DNA of 63,506 nt from Bacteroidota bacterium (lineage in GTDB: Bacteria > Bacteroidota > Bacteroidia > Chitinophagales > Chitinophagaceae), in NCBI GenBank assembly GCA_018267915.1, contig JAFDXN010000024.1, forward strand, positions 1 through 63,506. Direction: 5' to 3'. Below are positions 44,717-53,868 of this stretch, one piece after another. The notes under the pieces are model-generated. The model saw only the letters and a program-made list of their open reading frames with translations, had not been told where the DNA came from and ran no database searches. Positions within the stretch are counted from its first letter, which is position 1; every line of letters starts with the position of its first letter. Both the position numbers and the translations under genes were made by a program.

Positions 44717-46309
44717 ATGTACGAAAAAGAGATCAACAGGCGCAAGACATTTGCCATTATTTCGCACCCCGACGCTGGTAAAACCACCCTTACCGAAAAG
44801 CTCCTGCTCTTTGGCGGCGCTATACAGGTAGCCGGCGCGGTAAAGAGCAATAAGATCAAAAAGCACGCTACTTCCGACTTTATGGAAATAGAGCGCCAGC
44901 GTGGTATCTCCGTGGCTACCTCGGTTATGAGCTTTGAGTACAAAAACGTCCTGATCAACCTCCTTGATACGCCCGGCCACAAGGACTTTGCCGAAGACAC
45001 CTACCGAACCCTCACGGCTGTGGACAGCGTAATACTGGTGATAGACAGCGTGAACGGTGTCGAAGAGCAGACCCGCCGGCTCATGGAAGTATGCCGCATG
45101 CGCGATACGCCCGTGATCGTTTTCGTGAACAAGCTCGACCGCGATGGTAAATATCCTTTCGACCTCGTCGACGAGATAGAGAAAGAACTGAAAATTTCCC
45201 TGCACCCGCTTTCCTGGCCCATCAATATGGGTAAGGAGTTCAAGGGAGTGTACAACCTCTACGATAAAAGCCTGAACCTCTTCACAGCCAACCAGAAGGC
45301 CACAGAAGAGAATACAGTTCCTATCCCCGACATAAACGACAAGCTCCTCGACGACAAAGTGGGCGAAAGGGATGCGCAGCAACTGCGCGAAGATGTGGAG
45401 CTATTGGAAGGTGTATATGGCGACCTCGATACCCGGGCTTACCTGCAAGGCAAGATCGCTCCGGTATTCTTTGGCAGTGCCGTAAACAACTTCGGTGTAA
45501 AGGAATTGCTCGATACCTTCATCCGCATTGCGCCAGTCCCGCAAGGCCGCGATACCGACAAACGCCATGTAGAACCCAACGAAGAAAAATTTACCGGCTT
45601 CATCTTTAAGATACACGCTAACCTCGATCCCCGTCATCGCGACCGTATTGCGTTCCTCCGCGTATGTTCCGGCAGGTTTGCACGCAATACCTATTTTCAT
45701 CATACCCGCACCGATAAGGACGTACGTTTCAGCAACCCCTATTCTTTCCTCGCTCGTGAAAAAGATGTGATCGAAGAAGCATTCCCCGGCGACGTGGTGG
45801 GCCTTTTCGATACCGGCAACTTTAAGATCGGCGATACGCTTACCGAAGGCGAGCAAATGCAGTTCACAGGTATTCCAACCTTTTCCCCGGAAATATTCAA
45901 GGAACTGGTGAACAAAGACCCGATGAAGACCAAGCAACTGGAAAAGGGTATCAACCAATTGACCGACGAAGGTGTAGCACAGCTATTCACCCAGCACGGC
46001 GGCAACAGGAAAATAATCGGTTGTGTGGGCGAACTGCAATTTGAAGTGATACAATACCGACTTTTGCAGGAGTATGGTGCATCTTGTGCATTCGTGCCGC
46101 TGTCATTTTATAAAGCTTGCTGGATAACCGGCGATAAAAAAGCCATTGAAAACTTTGCCCGCTTCAAGCAAAGCAATATTATGGAAGACAAAGACGGCAA
46201 CCTCGTTTATTTAGCCCAAAGCGAATGGTTCCTCAATACTGAGCGCCAAAACAACCCGGATATTGAGTTCCACTTTACTTCTGAGTTCAAAACCGCAATG
46301 GCGAGGTAG
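44717..46309 (+). CDS. prfC: Peptide chain release factor 3
   Basis: 530 residues (E. coli RF3: 529). GTPase motifs: P-loop [13 protein letters not shown] (16-28), DTPGHKDF (about 81-88) and NKLD (about 137-140). C-terminal domains with GVAQLFTQ and [15 protein letters not shown]. It recycles RF1/RF2 from the ribosome after termination. A GACCTTTG -7-like box (44640-44647) leaves a leader of about 65 bases holding two 14-base repeats. Confidence 0.96.
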   Translation: MYEKEINRRKTFAIISHPDAGKTTLTEKLLLFGGAIQVAGAVKSNKIKKHATSDFMEIERQRGISVATSVMSFEYKNVLINLLDTPGHKDFAEDTYRTLTAVDSVILVIDSVNGVEEQTRRLMEVCRMRDTPVIVFVNKLDRDGKYPFDLVDEIEKELKISLHPLSWPINMGKEFKGVYNLYDKSLNLFTANQKATEENTVPIPDINDKLLDDKVGERDAQQLREDVELLEGVYGDLDTRAYLQGKIAPVFFGSAVNNFGVKELLDTFIRIAPVPQGRDTDKRHVEPNEEKFTGFIFKIHANLDPRHRDRIAFLRVCSGRFARNTYFHHTRTDKDVRFSNPYSFLAREKDVIEEAFPGDVVGLFDTGNFKIGDTLTEGEQMQFTGIPTFSPEIFKELVNKDPMKTKQLEKGINQLTDEGVAQLFTQHGGNRKIIGCVGELQFEVIQYRLLQEYGASCAFVPLSFYKACWITGDKKAIENFARFKQSNIMEDKDGNLVYLAQSEWFLNTERQNNPDIEFHFTSEFKTAMAR

Positions 46310-46318
46310 GTAGTGGTC

Positions 46319-46666
46319 TTATTTGAAGGTGTGTATTACCTCGATAAAGCCGACTATATTGTCATTGAAATCCGCTAGTTCTTCGGCCGGCACCCACAAC
46401 TCGTCGTGCATTTCCGCGCCTACGTTATGTACTTCGAATTTTCGCAGGCAGTCTCTCTTTACGTCAAACTTCGTTAAGTATCCTATTCCTGAAGCAGCTA
46501 CATTCCAGTCCCGCGCTATTTGTATCGCGTAAGCTTCATTCATTACCGGATAAAAGATAGGTTGTTCGGGCAGACGAGGAGGAAAACGTTTCCAGCCCGA
46601 CTGCTCGATGAGTGCCAGTTCCTCGGGCCCGGTAGGGCGATATAGAGTCGTTGTCTCTATGGTCAT
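46319..46666 (-). CDS. Small protein of the ADP-ribosylation/crystallin J1-labelled family
   Basis: 115 residues. It contains LYRPTGPEELALIEQSGW, FPPRLPEQPIFYPV and AEELADFNDNIVGFIEVI, which match a small family often named ADP-ribosylation/crystallin J1 in databases; the name is historical and no activity is known. No signal peptide. The gene follows the ferritin-like gene by 13 bases and could be the last member of the biotin operon, though functional linkage is unproven. Confidence 0.75.
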   Translation of the reverse strand: MTIETTTLYRPTGPEELALIEQSGWKRFPPRLPEQPIFYPVMNEAYAIQIARDWNVAASGIGYLTKFDVKRDCLRKFEVHNVGAEMHDELWVPAEELADFNDNIVGFIEVIHTFK

Positions 46667-46679
46667 TTTTAGGTTTTAT

Positions 46680-47321
46680 TTAGCAGGCCGTAGCCACGGT
46701 TGAGCCAACTTCTTTACCTACCGCAGTCAGCCACTCTTCAAATAGCGTCGATTCTATTTTGCAAATGTCCGCCGCCAGCTTTTGCCATTCAGGGTGGAAG
46801 GTTTCCAGCATCCTTGTCATTTCTGCAAGGTGCCCTTCTTCTTCTGCAATGATCGACTTCACATTCACCTTCGATTTTTGCGCAGTCAGCACATCCTGGT
46901 ATATACCATATAGCTCATCAGCACGCACTTCTATGGCATAGGTCACCAGCAAGTAAGCACCATGCTGCACTGCTCTTCCGCTGTACTTCATTTCCTCTTT
47001 CAGGTAACGGCTGGCAGCCGCATCCAGCTTGCGCAGGTACAGGTAACTTTCTATCGGCGCCAGCAGGTATTGAAAATGATAGTTGGGATACTCCTGCCCC
47101 AGCTTGCCTATCTGTTTCTTAAGGTAGTATGCATGCCTTGCCTCTTCGGCTGCGTGCTTCAGCACTATGATGTCCGTGCTCACCGGGTCTTCGTAGCGCG
47201 ATATCTTGCGTGCCCCGCTATTCTCCATCAGCGAAAGGCTGTTCAGCCACTTCGCATGCAGCTCGTTTGATGCTACGATGATCTCCAGTTGTTCTCTAAA
47301 AGTGTTTTTAACGTCCTTCAC
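46680..47321 (-). CDS. Ferritin-like di-iron protein in the biotin operon
   Basis: 213 residues, almost all helix. The four-helix di-iron pattern is complete: Glu20, E60xxH63 (EEARH), Glu131 (AIEVRAD; Glu136 is an alternative), E161xxH164 (EEEGH). This fits the ferritin-like superfamily of oxidases or hydroxylases, but I cannot place it in a named family. Start is GTG; no ATG is near. It begins six bases after bioA and ends before a 115-residue gene, in an otherwise standard bioBFDA operon. Possible roles: iron storage, oxygen-dependent chemistry, or help for the Fe-S enzyme BioB. Confidence 0.72.
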   Translation of the reverse strand: MKDVKNTFREQLEIIVASNELHAKWLNSLSLMENSGARKISRYEDPVSTDIIVLKHAAEEARHAYYLKKQIGKLGQEYPNYHFQYLLAPIESYLYLRKLDAAASRYLKEEMKYSGRAVQHGAYLLVTYAIEVRADELYGIYQDVLTAQKSKVNVKSIIAEEEGHLAEMTRMLETFHPEWQKLAADICKIESTLFEEWLTAVGKEVGSTVATAC

Positions 47322-47327
47322 TTCCGT

Positions 47328-48596
47328 TTATATTTTATCCGTCAGTTCCTTTATCGCACTGTAAATATACTCCAGCTCTGCATCCGAAATACAATAGGGC
47401 GGCATCAGGTATATGATATTTCCCAAAGGTCTCAGCAATATCTTCCTGTCGATGAAGAACTTGTAGATTATATCACGCTGTGTATTCGTGTACGATGTAG
47501 CCGCACCCGTCTCTATATCCATCGCCAGTATTGTCCCCTGTATGCGTACGTTCTTTAGTTTATTATTCCCCTTTACCGAGGCGGCAAATTCCCTGTGCCT
47601 TGCTTCTATCCGCTTCCTGTTGGCTTCACAGGTTTCATCCAGCGTCAGGTCCAGGCTGGCAAGCCCTGCGGTGCAGGCTATGGGGTTGGCTGTATAAGAA
47701 TGGCCATGATACAGCGTTTTTAATATATCATCGTCATAGAACGCATCATACATTTCCTGCGTGGTAGCCGTAATACCCATCGGCAAGGTACCACCTGTCA
47801 AACCCTTGGACAAGCATACCATATCCGGACCTGTCTCCAAACCATTGCAGGCAAACAATGCGCCCGTCCTGCCAAAGCCGGTCATCACTTCGTCGGCTAT
47901 TATCAAAGTATCATACTGCTTGCACAGCCGGAAAAATGCTTCGAGCGTTTCAGGATTATACATGCGCATTCCCGCAGTGCCCTGCACCAGCGGTTCTGCA
48001 ATAAATGCAGCTACATTATTTTCGTTTAACAGAGCTTCAAGGGCTCTCAAGCCTTCATCTTCTCTCCCTGTTTCGGGAAAGGGAATGAACGACACATCAA
48101 ACAGCTTTTCATTAAACGGTTCCGTGAATATGCTCCGCTCACTCACCGACATAGCGCCAAAGGTATCCCCATGATAAGCGCCTTCTATCGCTACAAGCTT
48201 TTGTTTCCTTTGGCCTTTATTACTCCAGTATTGGAGGGCCATCTTTATAGCCACTTCTACCGCCGTCGATCCGTTGTCAGAGTAGAAGATCTTCTTCATC
48301 TCACCCGGTAGCAATGGCAGCAACCGCTCCGCCAGCATTACAGCAGGCTCATGTGTAAAGCCTGCGAATATGCAATGCTCCAGGATAGTTAACTGTTCAC
48401 TTAGCTTACTGGCGATGTACGGATGTGAATGCCCGTGCAGGTTCACCCACCACGACGAAATGGCGTCTATATACCTGTTGCCCTGTTCGTCTTCAAGATA
48501 CACGCCTTCGCCCTTTACTATACCAATGGACTCCGGCCGTAGCTTCATGGGCGTATACGGATGCCAGATCACCTCCTTGTCTCTATCCCTTAGCAT
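47328..48596 (-). CDS. bioA: Adenosylmethionine-8-amino-7-oxononanoate aminotransferase
   Basis: 422 residues. PLP aminotransferase class III: SSWWVNLHGHSHP, YSDNGSTAVEVA, EGAYHGDTFGAMS, ADEVMTGFGRTG and the PLP lysine in LSKGLTGG. Transfers an amino group from S-adenosylmethionine to KAPA, giving DAPA. Its first 14 bases overlap the end of bioD. The ferritin-like gene starts six bases after its stop. Confidence 0.96.
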   Translation of the reverse strand: MLRDRDKEVIWHPYTPMKLRPESIGIVKGEGVYLEDEQGNRYIDAISSWWVNLHGHSHPYIASKLSEQLTILEHCIFAGFTHEPAVMLAERLLPLLPGEMKKIFYSDNGSTAVEVAIKMALQYWSNKGQRKQKLVAIEGAYHGDTFGAMSVSERSIFTEPFNEKLFDVSFIPFPETGREDEGLRALEALLNENNVAAFIAEPLVQGTAGMRMYNPETLEAFFRLCKQYDTLIIADEVMTGFGRTGALFACNGLETGPDMVCLSKGLTGGTLPMGITATTQEMYDAFYDDDILKTLYHGHSYTANPIACTAGLASLDLTLDETCEANRKRIEARHREFAASVKGNNKLKNVRIQGTILAMDIETGAATSYTNTQRDIIYKFFIDRKILLRPLGNIIYLMPPYCISDAELEYIYSAIKELTDKI

Positions 48597-49233
48597 ATGC
48601 CTTATTGATGTCTCTTAACAATTTGTCTTTTATCATTGCAGCGCTCTCCGCAACGGCTCTGCTATCCAGGTGTTCCATAAAAGGTATCCTTGCCGAAATG
48701 CCTATCCCACTATACGACTCGATATAAGCCTCCGACTCTTTATTTTGACGCCCACTCATCACTAATGCTATGATGGGTATATTCCTTTTCTGCATCACCT
48801 CGATCGTCAATAGCGTATGGTTGATACTACCCAGGTAATTGCTGCTTATCAATATCGCCGGCAGCTTATAGTACTCAATAAACTCAGCCATGGTTGCATT
48901 ACCATACAGTGGCGATAGCAAGCCGCCAGCCGTTTCAATGAGCAAAGGCTTGTCGGTAGCCGGGAACGTAAACGTCCTATGGTCTATCACAACGCCGTCT
49001 ATCGCAGCGGCAGCATGTGGCGACATAGGCTCCGTCAGCTTTATCGCCTCGGGATGCACCCTGCCCGCTCCGTTGCTGACCAACGAACGCACGACCGCTG
49101 TGTCGCTATTATCAAGTCCTCCGGCCTGCACCGGCTTCCAATAGTCCGCTCCTGTTGCTTCCGCAATAACGGCCGATGCCACGGTTTTGCCGATATCAGT
49201 ATGGATGCCTGCTATAGCTATTTGTTTAAACAT
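48583..49233 (-). CDS. bioD: Dethiobiotin synthetase
   Basis: 216 residues. Phosphate-binding loop AGIHTDIGKTVAS (8-20; usual form GTDTGIGKT), WKPVQAG and IETAGGLLSPL. Closes the ureido ring of DAPA with CO2 and ATP to give dethiobiotin. It overlaps bioF by 8 bases and bioA by 14, so the operon is translationally coupled. Confidence 0.95.
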   Translation of the reverse strand: MFKQIAIAGIHTDIGKTVASAVIAEATGADYWKPVQAGGLDNSDTAVVRSLVSNGAGRVHPEAIKLTEPMSPHAAAAIDGVVIDHRTFTFPATDKPLLIETAGGLLSPLYGNATMAEFIEYYKLPAILISSNYLGSINHTLLTIEVMQKRNIPIIALVMSGRQNKESEAYIESYSGIGISARIPFMEHLDSRAVAESAAMIKDKLLRDINKAYAKG

Positions 49234-50350
49234 TCGCTTCCTCGATTATTGTGAACACCTTGTCTATTTCCTCCCTTGTATTAAATGCATGCAGGCATAT
49301 TCTCAACCGCTCCTCTCCTTCCGGCACTGTGGGATGCAGTATCTCGTTGATCTGCAGCCCGGCATTTTGTAAAGCTGTCGCGATAGTCTTTGTATTCTCA
49401 TTGCCGCCTACTACAAGTGCCTGGATACTGCTGTTGCTATCCTTCCAGCCATCAATGCCGCTACCTAATATCTTACTCCTGAAATATCCGATAAGTTCAT
49501 GCAGCCCGGCATTCGAAAAATCCTGTTTTGATAAATACTCGTAAGCCGCATTTATACTGCTGATCGTATGGGGTGGTAATGCCGTTGTAAAAATAAACGG
49601 CCGCGAAAAATTGACCAGGAAGGCTTTTAGTTGTCTGCTTCCCAATACTGCAGCCCCGTGGCAACCCATGGCCTTCCCATAGGTATGTACCCGCGCAAAA
49701 ACCTTGTCTGCCAATCCCAACTTGCATACTAGCCCTTCTCCCCGCTCCCCGAAAACACCCGTGGCATGCGCCTCATCCACTATCATAGCAGCATCATATC
49801 GTTCTGCTGTCTCCGCCATCTGCTCAAGCAGCGCCATATCCCCGTCCATCGAGAACACCGATTCTGTCACGATCAATATCGGCCCTTTATCTCTATTCCT
49901 TTCAAGTTTTTCTTCGAGGTCGTCCAGGTCATTATGCAAAAACTTATAGCTGCTCGCATGGCTAAGTCGTATACCATCTATCAAGCTCGCGTGACACAGT
50001 TCATCATATAATATCGTTGTATGCCTGCTGCTCACCGCTGTTATCAACCCCAGGTTCGCATCATAACCCGAATTGAAAAGCAATGCAGCTTCAGCACGGT
50101 GAAATTTTGCTATCCTGTCTTCAAGGTCTTCAGCCTCTTTCGTATTACCCGACAACAGCCTTGACCCTGTCGAACCTGTTCCCATATTCATGCCGTCCAT
50201 GAATGGCTGCAGCAAATCATTCGTCGCGATCCCTAAATAATCATTGGAAAAAAAATCAACCGCGGCACGTTGCGTACGCAACTGCCTCAGGTTACCTGCC
50301 TGTTCCCTCTCTGTGAGCTTTTTGTTTAGATACTGCTCAATAGGGCGCAT
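49226..50350 (-). CDS. bioF: 8-amino-7-oxononanoate synthase
   Basis: 374 residues. PLP alpha-oxoamine synthase: FFSNDYLGIA, TGSTGSRLLSGN, DEAHATGVFGERG, and the PLP lysine in HTYGKAMGCHGA. Joins pimeloyl-ACP or pimeloyl-CoA with alanine. It lies 12 bases downstream of bioB. No pimeloyl-ACP-making genes (bioC, bioH, bioG) occur in the window. Confidence 0.95.
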   Translation of the reverse strand: MRPIEQYLNKKLTEREQAGNLRQLRTQRAAVDFFSNDYLGIATNDLLQPFMDGMNMGTGSTGSRLLSGNTKEAEDLEDRIAKFHRAEAALLFNSGYDANLGLITAVSSRHTTILYDELCHASLIDGIRLSHASSYKFLHNDLDDLEEKLERNRDKGPILIVTESVFSMDGDMALLEQMAETAERYDAAMIVDEAHATGVFGERGEGLVCKLGLADKVFARVHTYGKAMGCHGAAVLGSRQLKAFLVNFSRPFIFTTALPPHTISSINAAYEYLSKQDFSNAGLHELIGYFRSKILGSGIDGWKDSNSSIQALVVGGNENTKTIATALQNAGLQINEILHPTVPEGEERLRICLHAFNTREEIDKVFTIIEEANV

Positions 50351-50362
50351 CGCAAAATTATT

Positions 50363-51340
50363 TTATTGCATCACCAGCTTATCTGCAAAAGCTGCTTTTG
50401 GTGTTAAACCCAGTATGCGGAACATCTCCATGTCTTCGTTGAACTCAGGATTTGGAGTGGTCAGCAGTTTATCGCCAGCGAAGATGGAATTAGCTCCAGC
50501 AAGAAAACACAATGCCTGTTCTGCAATCGACATTTCCAGCCTGCCTGCTGATAAGCGCACTGCCGATGCCGGCATCACGATACGCGCAGTAGCCACCATG
50601 CGCACCAGTTCGTCAAAAGGCACACGCTTGTTATCCGCCAGCGGCGTACCCTTCACAGGCACCAGCGCATTAATAGGCACCGATTCGGGATGCTTTGGCA
50701 GGTTGCTTAGCGTAAGCAACATACCGATACGGTCCTCATCAGTTTCACCAAGGCCTATGATACCACCGCTGCACACCGAGATGCCTGCATTACGCACATG
50801 CTCCAGCGTGTTGAGTCGGTCTTCGTATTTACGGGTTGTGATGATTTGTTCGTAATGCTCGGCAGATGTATCGATGTTATGGTTGTAAGCATACAATCCC
50901 GCATCTGCCAGTTTCTGTGCCTGAGATTCGGTAAGCATGCCCAGTGTACAACAAACTTCCATGTCCATGGCTGTTACGGCCTTCACCATATCCAGCACCC
51001 GGTCGAAATCGCGATTGTCGCGCACTTCCCGCCAGGCTGCACCCATGCAGAAGCGAGACGCCCCGCCTGCTTTTGCATTCTCCGCAGCTTTCACCACCTC
51101 GTCGGTCTTCATCAGCGCCTGCACCTTGATATCAGTATGAAAGCGTGCCGCCTGCGGACAATAGGAACAGTCTTCGCTGCACCCCCCTGTCTTTATTGAT
51201 AACAGGCTACTTATCTGTACCTCACCGGGTTTGTGATATTGCGAATGCATATTGCCGGCTTCCATTATCAGTTGCAGCAAAGGTTTATTATAGATATCGC
51301 TGATCTCCTCAGCTGTCCAATCATGACGAATTATTGACAT
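50363..51340 (-). CDS. bioB: Biotin synthase (radical SAM)
   Basis: 325 residues. Radical SAM CxxxCxxC in [12 protein letters not shown] (about 53-64), [12 protein letters not shown], and YNHNIDTS. The enzyme inserts sulphur into dethiobiotin with SAM cleavage and needs Fe-S clusters. First gene of the biotin operon, divergent from ruvX over 72 bases. TTGTTTAC in that gap resembles one half of a biotin repressor site, but no second half is seen. Confidence 0.96.
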   Translation of the reverse strand: MSIIRHDWTAEEISDIYNKPLLQLIMEAGNMHSQYHKPGEVQISSLLSIKTGGCSEDCSYCPQAARFHTDIKVQALMKTDEVVKAAENAKAGGASRFCMGAAWREVRDNRDFDRVLDMVKAVTAMDMEVCCTLGMLTESQAQKLADAGLYAYNHNIDTSAEHYEQIITTRKYEDRLNTLEHVRNAGISVCSGGIIGLGETDEDRIGMLLTLSNLPKHPESVPINALVPVKGTPLADNKRVPFDELVRMVATARIVMPASAVRLSAGRLEMSIAEQALCFLAGANSIFAGDKLLTTPNPEFNEDMEMFRILGLTPKAAFADKLVMQ

Positions 51341-51400
51341 CTGTTTCCTTCTTTGGGACTGCTAAGGTAAAGCCAAATAGAAGTGTAAACAAATCTTTCG

Positions 51401-51408
51401 CACTTTTG
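51401..51408 (+). promoter_or_regulatory. ruvX: -7-like box CACTTTTG of ruvX
   Basis: One mismatch to TAnnTTTG, 4 bases from the ruvX ATG, giving a leaderless or almost leaderless message. Confidence 0.45.
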
Positions 51409-51412
51409 CACC

Positions 51413-51826
51413 ATGGCACGCATACTCGCATTGGATTATGGTAAAAAACGGGCGGGGATAGCCGTCACCGATCCTTTGCAGATCATAGCCACTGGCCTGG
51501 AAACCGTGGACACTAACGAGCTCATTGGCTACCTCAAAAGGTATATGGCCGCCGAGCCTGTTGAAAAGGTGCTGATCGGCTACCCTCTCAATATGGACGA
51601 TAGCCCCACTGACGCCACCCCACTGGTTGAGAAGTTCATTGGCAAGTTCAAAAACGTCTTCCCCAACCTACCTATCGAAAAATGGGACGAACGCCTGAGC
51701 TCCAAAATGGCTTCCGCAGCCATTAGCGGCATGGGCCTAAAGAAAAAAGACCGCGAAAAGAAGGAGTTGGTCGATACCGTAAGCGCGGTCATCATGCTCC
51801 AGGAATACCTCGAAAGTCGCTCTTGA
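51413..51826 (+). CDS. ruvX: Holliday junction resolvase RuvX (YqgF)
   Basis: 137 residues, RNase H fold. RILALDYGKKRAGIAVTDP (3-21 region) holds the first catalytic Asp; PLNMDDSP, EKWDERLSS and DTVSAVIMLQEYL provide the others. Family members process Holliday junctions or pre-16S rRNA ends. Plus-strand, followed by def with its own promoter. Confidence 0.93.
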   Translation: MARILALDYGKKRAGIAVTDPLQIIATGLETVDTNELIGYLKRYMAAEPVEKVLIGYPLNMDDSPTDATPLVEKFIGKFKNVFPNLPIEKWDERLSSKMASAAISGMGLKKKDREKKELVDTVSAVIMLQEYLESRS

Positions 51827-51830
51827 TCCT

Positions 51831-51838
51831 TATCTTTG
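51831..51838 (+). promoter_or_regulatory. def: -7 box TATCTTTG of def
   Basis: A perfect TAnnTTTG five bases after the ruvX stop and 30 bases before the def ATG. Confidence 0.7.
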
Positions 51839-51868
51839 CAAATTCTATAATAAACAATAGGCGAAAAG

Positions 51869-52447
51869 ATGGTTTTACCGATAGTGGCATATGGCAACCC
51901 AGTACTAAGGAAGATGTGTGAGGATATTAATCCAGACTACCCTGAGCTTAAAAAACTCATTGCCGATATGTGGGAAACCATGTATCACAGCAATGGCGTA
52001 GGCATAGCTGCCCCCCAGGTCAATCGCCCCATCCGCCTGTTTGTTATCGATACCGAACAGATAGTGGAAGGCTTCGACGATGAAGACAAAAAGCTTTATC
52101 CCAATGAAAAACCTGCAAAACGTGTATTCATTAATGCTCATAAAATAGAAGAAACCGGCGACCAGTGGGCTTATAACGAAGGCTGCCTCAGCATTCCCAA
52201 AGTAAGGGAGGATGTCAGCCGTTCCCAAAAAGTACGCCTGCGCTACATGGATGAGAACTTCAAAGAGCATGAAGAAGAGTTCTTCGGCATCACAGCCCGC
52301 GTAATTCTTCATGAGTACGATCATATCGACGGCAAACTCTTCATCGACTATCTGCCTCCTCTGAAAAAACGACTCATCAAAAAGAAACTCGACGATATCA
52401 GTGTTGGCAGGATCAAGGTCGACTATAAGATGTTATTTGTGAAATAA
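51869..52447 (+). CDS. def: Peptide deformylase
   Basis: 192 residues. The three metal-site motifs are present: GVGIAAPQV (about 43-51), EGCLSIP (about 105-111) and HEYDHIDG (about 148-155). Removes the formyl group from new proteins. An acidic insertion (EGFDDEDKKLYPNEK) between the first and second motif is common in Bacteroidota. The sigma factor gene follows after 30 bases. Confidence 0.96.
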   Translation: MVLPIVAYGNPVLRKMCEDINPDYPELKKLIADMWETMYHSNGVGIAAPQVNRPIRLFVIDTEQIVEGFDDEDKKLYPNEKPAKRVFINAHKIEETGDQWAYNEGCLSIPKVREDVSRSQKVRLRYMDENFKEHEEEFFGITARVILHEYDHIDGKLFIDYLPPLKKRLIKKKLDDISVGRIKVDYKMLFVK

Positions 52448-52477
52448 GGCTTATTTTTAAGCCGTCAATATCCCCCT

Positions 52478-53026
52478 TTGCCTACCGTTAGCATATATAG
52501 CGAGGAAGAGCTGGTACTGTTACTGCAACAACGGAGCGAAGCCGCTTTTAACTACCTGTACCAGAACTATTCGGGAGTGCTTTACGGTATCGTGCACAAA
52601 GTGATCTTCGACGAACAGACCGCACAGGATGTCCTCCAGGAGGTTTTTGTGAAGATATGGAATAATATAAGCCAATACGACCCCGCCAAGGGACGCATTT
52701 ACACCTGGATGCTCAATATTGCCCGCAACGCAGCTATCGACAAGCTGCGGTCCAAAGGCGAGGTAATGAAGGGCAAAATCCGGACAGGCGACGATATCGT
52801 AGATAATATAGGCCGAACTATGAAGACCGAACAGGCTACTGATACCATCGGCCTGCGCCGGGTGGTGGGAGAACTGGAGCCTCAGTACAGGGCTATTGTG
52901 GAACTGGCATATTTCAAAGGCTATACAATGGACGAGATATCAAAAACCCTTGACATTCCGCTGGGCACAGTAAAAACCCGCATGCGGCATGCCATGCAAT
53001 TATTAAGAGCATATTTTAAAACATAA
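52478..53026 (+). CDS. ECF-type RNA polymerase sigma factor
   Basis: 182 residues. Sigma region 2 (about 10-85): FNYLYQNYSGVLYGIV, DVLQEVFVKIW, RIYTWMLNIARNAAIDKLR. Region 4 (about 125-180): YRAIVELAYFKGYTMDEIS, IPLGTVKTRMRHAMQLL. The start is TTG at 52478; no ATG or GTG occurs upstream as far as the def stop. Immediately followed by its anti-sigma factor (stop TAA next to GTG). Regulon unknown. Confidence 0.9.
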   Translation: MPTVSIYSEEELVLLLQQRSEAAFNYLYQNYSGVLYGIVHKVIFDEQTAQDVLQEVFVKIWNNISQYDPAKGRIYTWMLNIARNAAIDKLRSKGEVMKGKIRTGDDIVDNIGRTMKTEQATDTIGLRRVVGELEPQYRAIVELAYFKGYTMDEISKTLDIPLGTVKTRMRHAMQLLRAYFKT

Positions 53027-53854
53027 GTGAACGTAAACGAATACATAGAATCGGGCGTTTTGGAGGCCTACGTGTTGGGCTCGCTCTCAGCAGCGGAGCA
53101 TGCCCGCGTCCAGGCCGATATTGCCCGCTATCCCGAACTGGCGGAAGAAGTGGCCGCCATCGAGGAAACTATGTGGATGATGGCACAAGCCGGGGCTGAA
53201 GAGCCGCCCGCCGCGCTTAAAGAAAAGATATGGTCCGGGCTAAACGCACAGACGTCCTTTAACGCCGGCAATGTTGAAACTGAATTTGATACCTCTTCTG
53301 GCAAAACAATACCTTTTACACCATCGCGTAGTTACCAGCTCCGCTGGGCCCGTGCAGCCATTTGGATAGCTTTGATTGGCAGCGTGCTCGTCAACTTCAT
53401 ACTTTGGAGCCAGCGCAATAATACCATGGATGCCCAGCTCGCATTCAAAGCACAGCTCGACGCCATGCAGCAACAGCTGGCCATGCTCCAGTCAAGCGCC
53501 CGCAAGCAGGGTGACATGCTGGCCGACTCCAATATGAAGACGGTCGTGATGCAAAGCATGAAACCCGGTCACCCCATGGCCGCGACCATATATTGGAATA
53601 AAGGCAGCGGCGATGCCTACCTTGCCATGCAAAAACTCCCCATGCCAGAAAAAGGCAAGCAATACCAGATGTGGGTGATAAAAGATGGCAAACCTGTAAG
53701 CATGGGCGTTATCGACAGTCACCTCCTGGAGAACCCTACAGTTTCCAAGTTACCGATGAACGTAAAAGACGGCCAGGCCTTCGCTATCTCCCTCGAGAAG
53801 GAAGGTGGCAACCCCACCCCTACCGAGGTCTACGTATTGGGTAAAACATCCTAA
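53027..53854 (+). CDS. Anti-sigma factor (RskA-like)
   Basis: 275 residues. An N-terminal cytoplasmic sigma-binding part (1-75; YVLGSLSAAEHARVQADIARYP) is followed by one membrane helix (about 108-127), a short coiled coil (about 137-165) and a periplasmic RskA domain (about 180-272) with GDAYLAMQKLPMPEKGKQYQ and DGKPVSMGVI. Holds the sigma factor at the membrane until a signal triggers release. GTG start directly after the sigma factor stop. Confidence 0.88.
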   Translation: MNVNEYIESGVLEAYVLGSLSAAEHARVQADIARYPELAEEVAAIEETMWMMAQAGAEEPPAALKEKIWSGLNAQTSFNAGNVETEFDTSSGKTIPFTPSRSYQLRWARAAIWIALIGSVLVNFILWSQRNNTMDAQLAFKAQLDAMQQQLAMLQSSARKQGDMLADSNMKTVVMQSMKPGHPMAATIYWNKGSGDAYLAMQKLPMPEKGKQYQMWVIKDGKPVSMGVIDSHLLENPTVSKLPMNVKDGQAFAISLEKEGGNPTPTEVYVLGKTS

Positions 53855-53868
53855 TAGAAAATTTCTGC

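Noticed and set aside
51341..51412. Biotin repressor (BirA) operator between bioB and ruvX
   Set aside because: TTGTTTAC is present on the minus strand, but no matching second half at the expected 14-16 base spacing is found.
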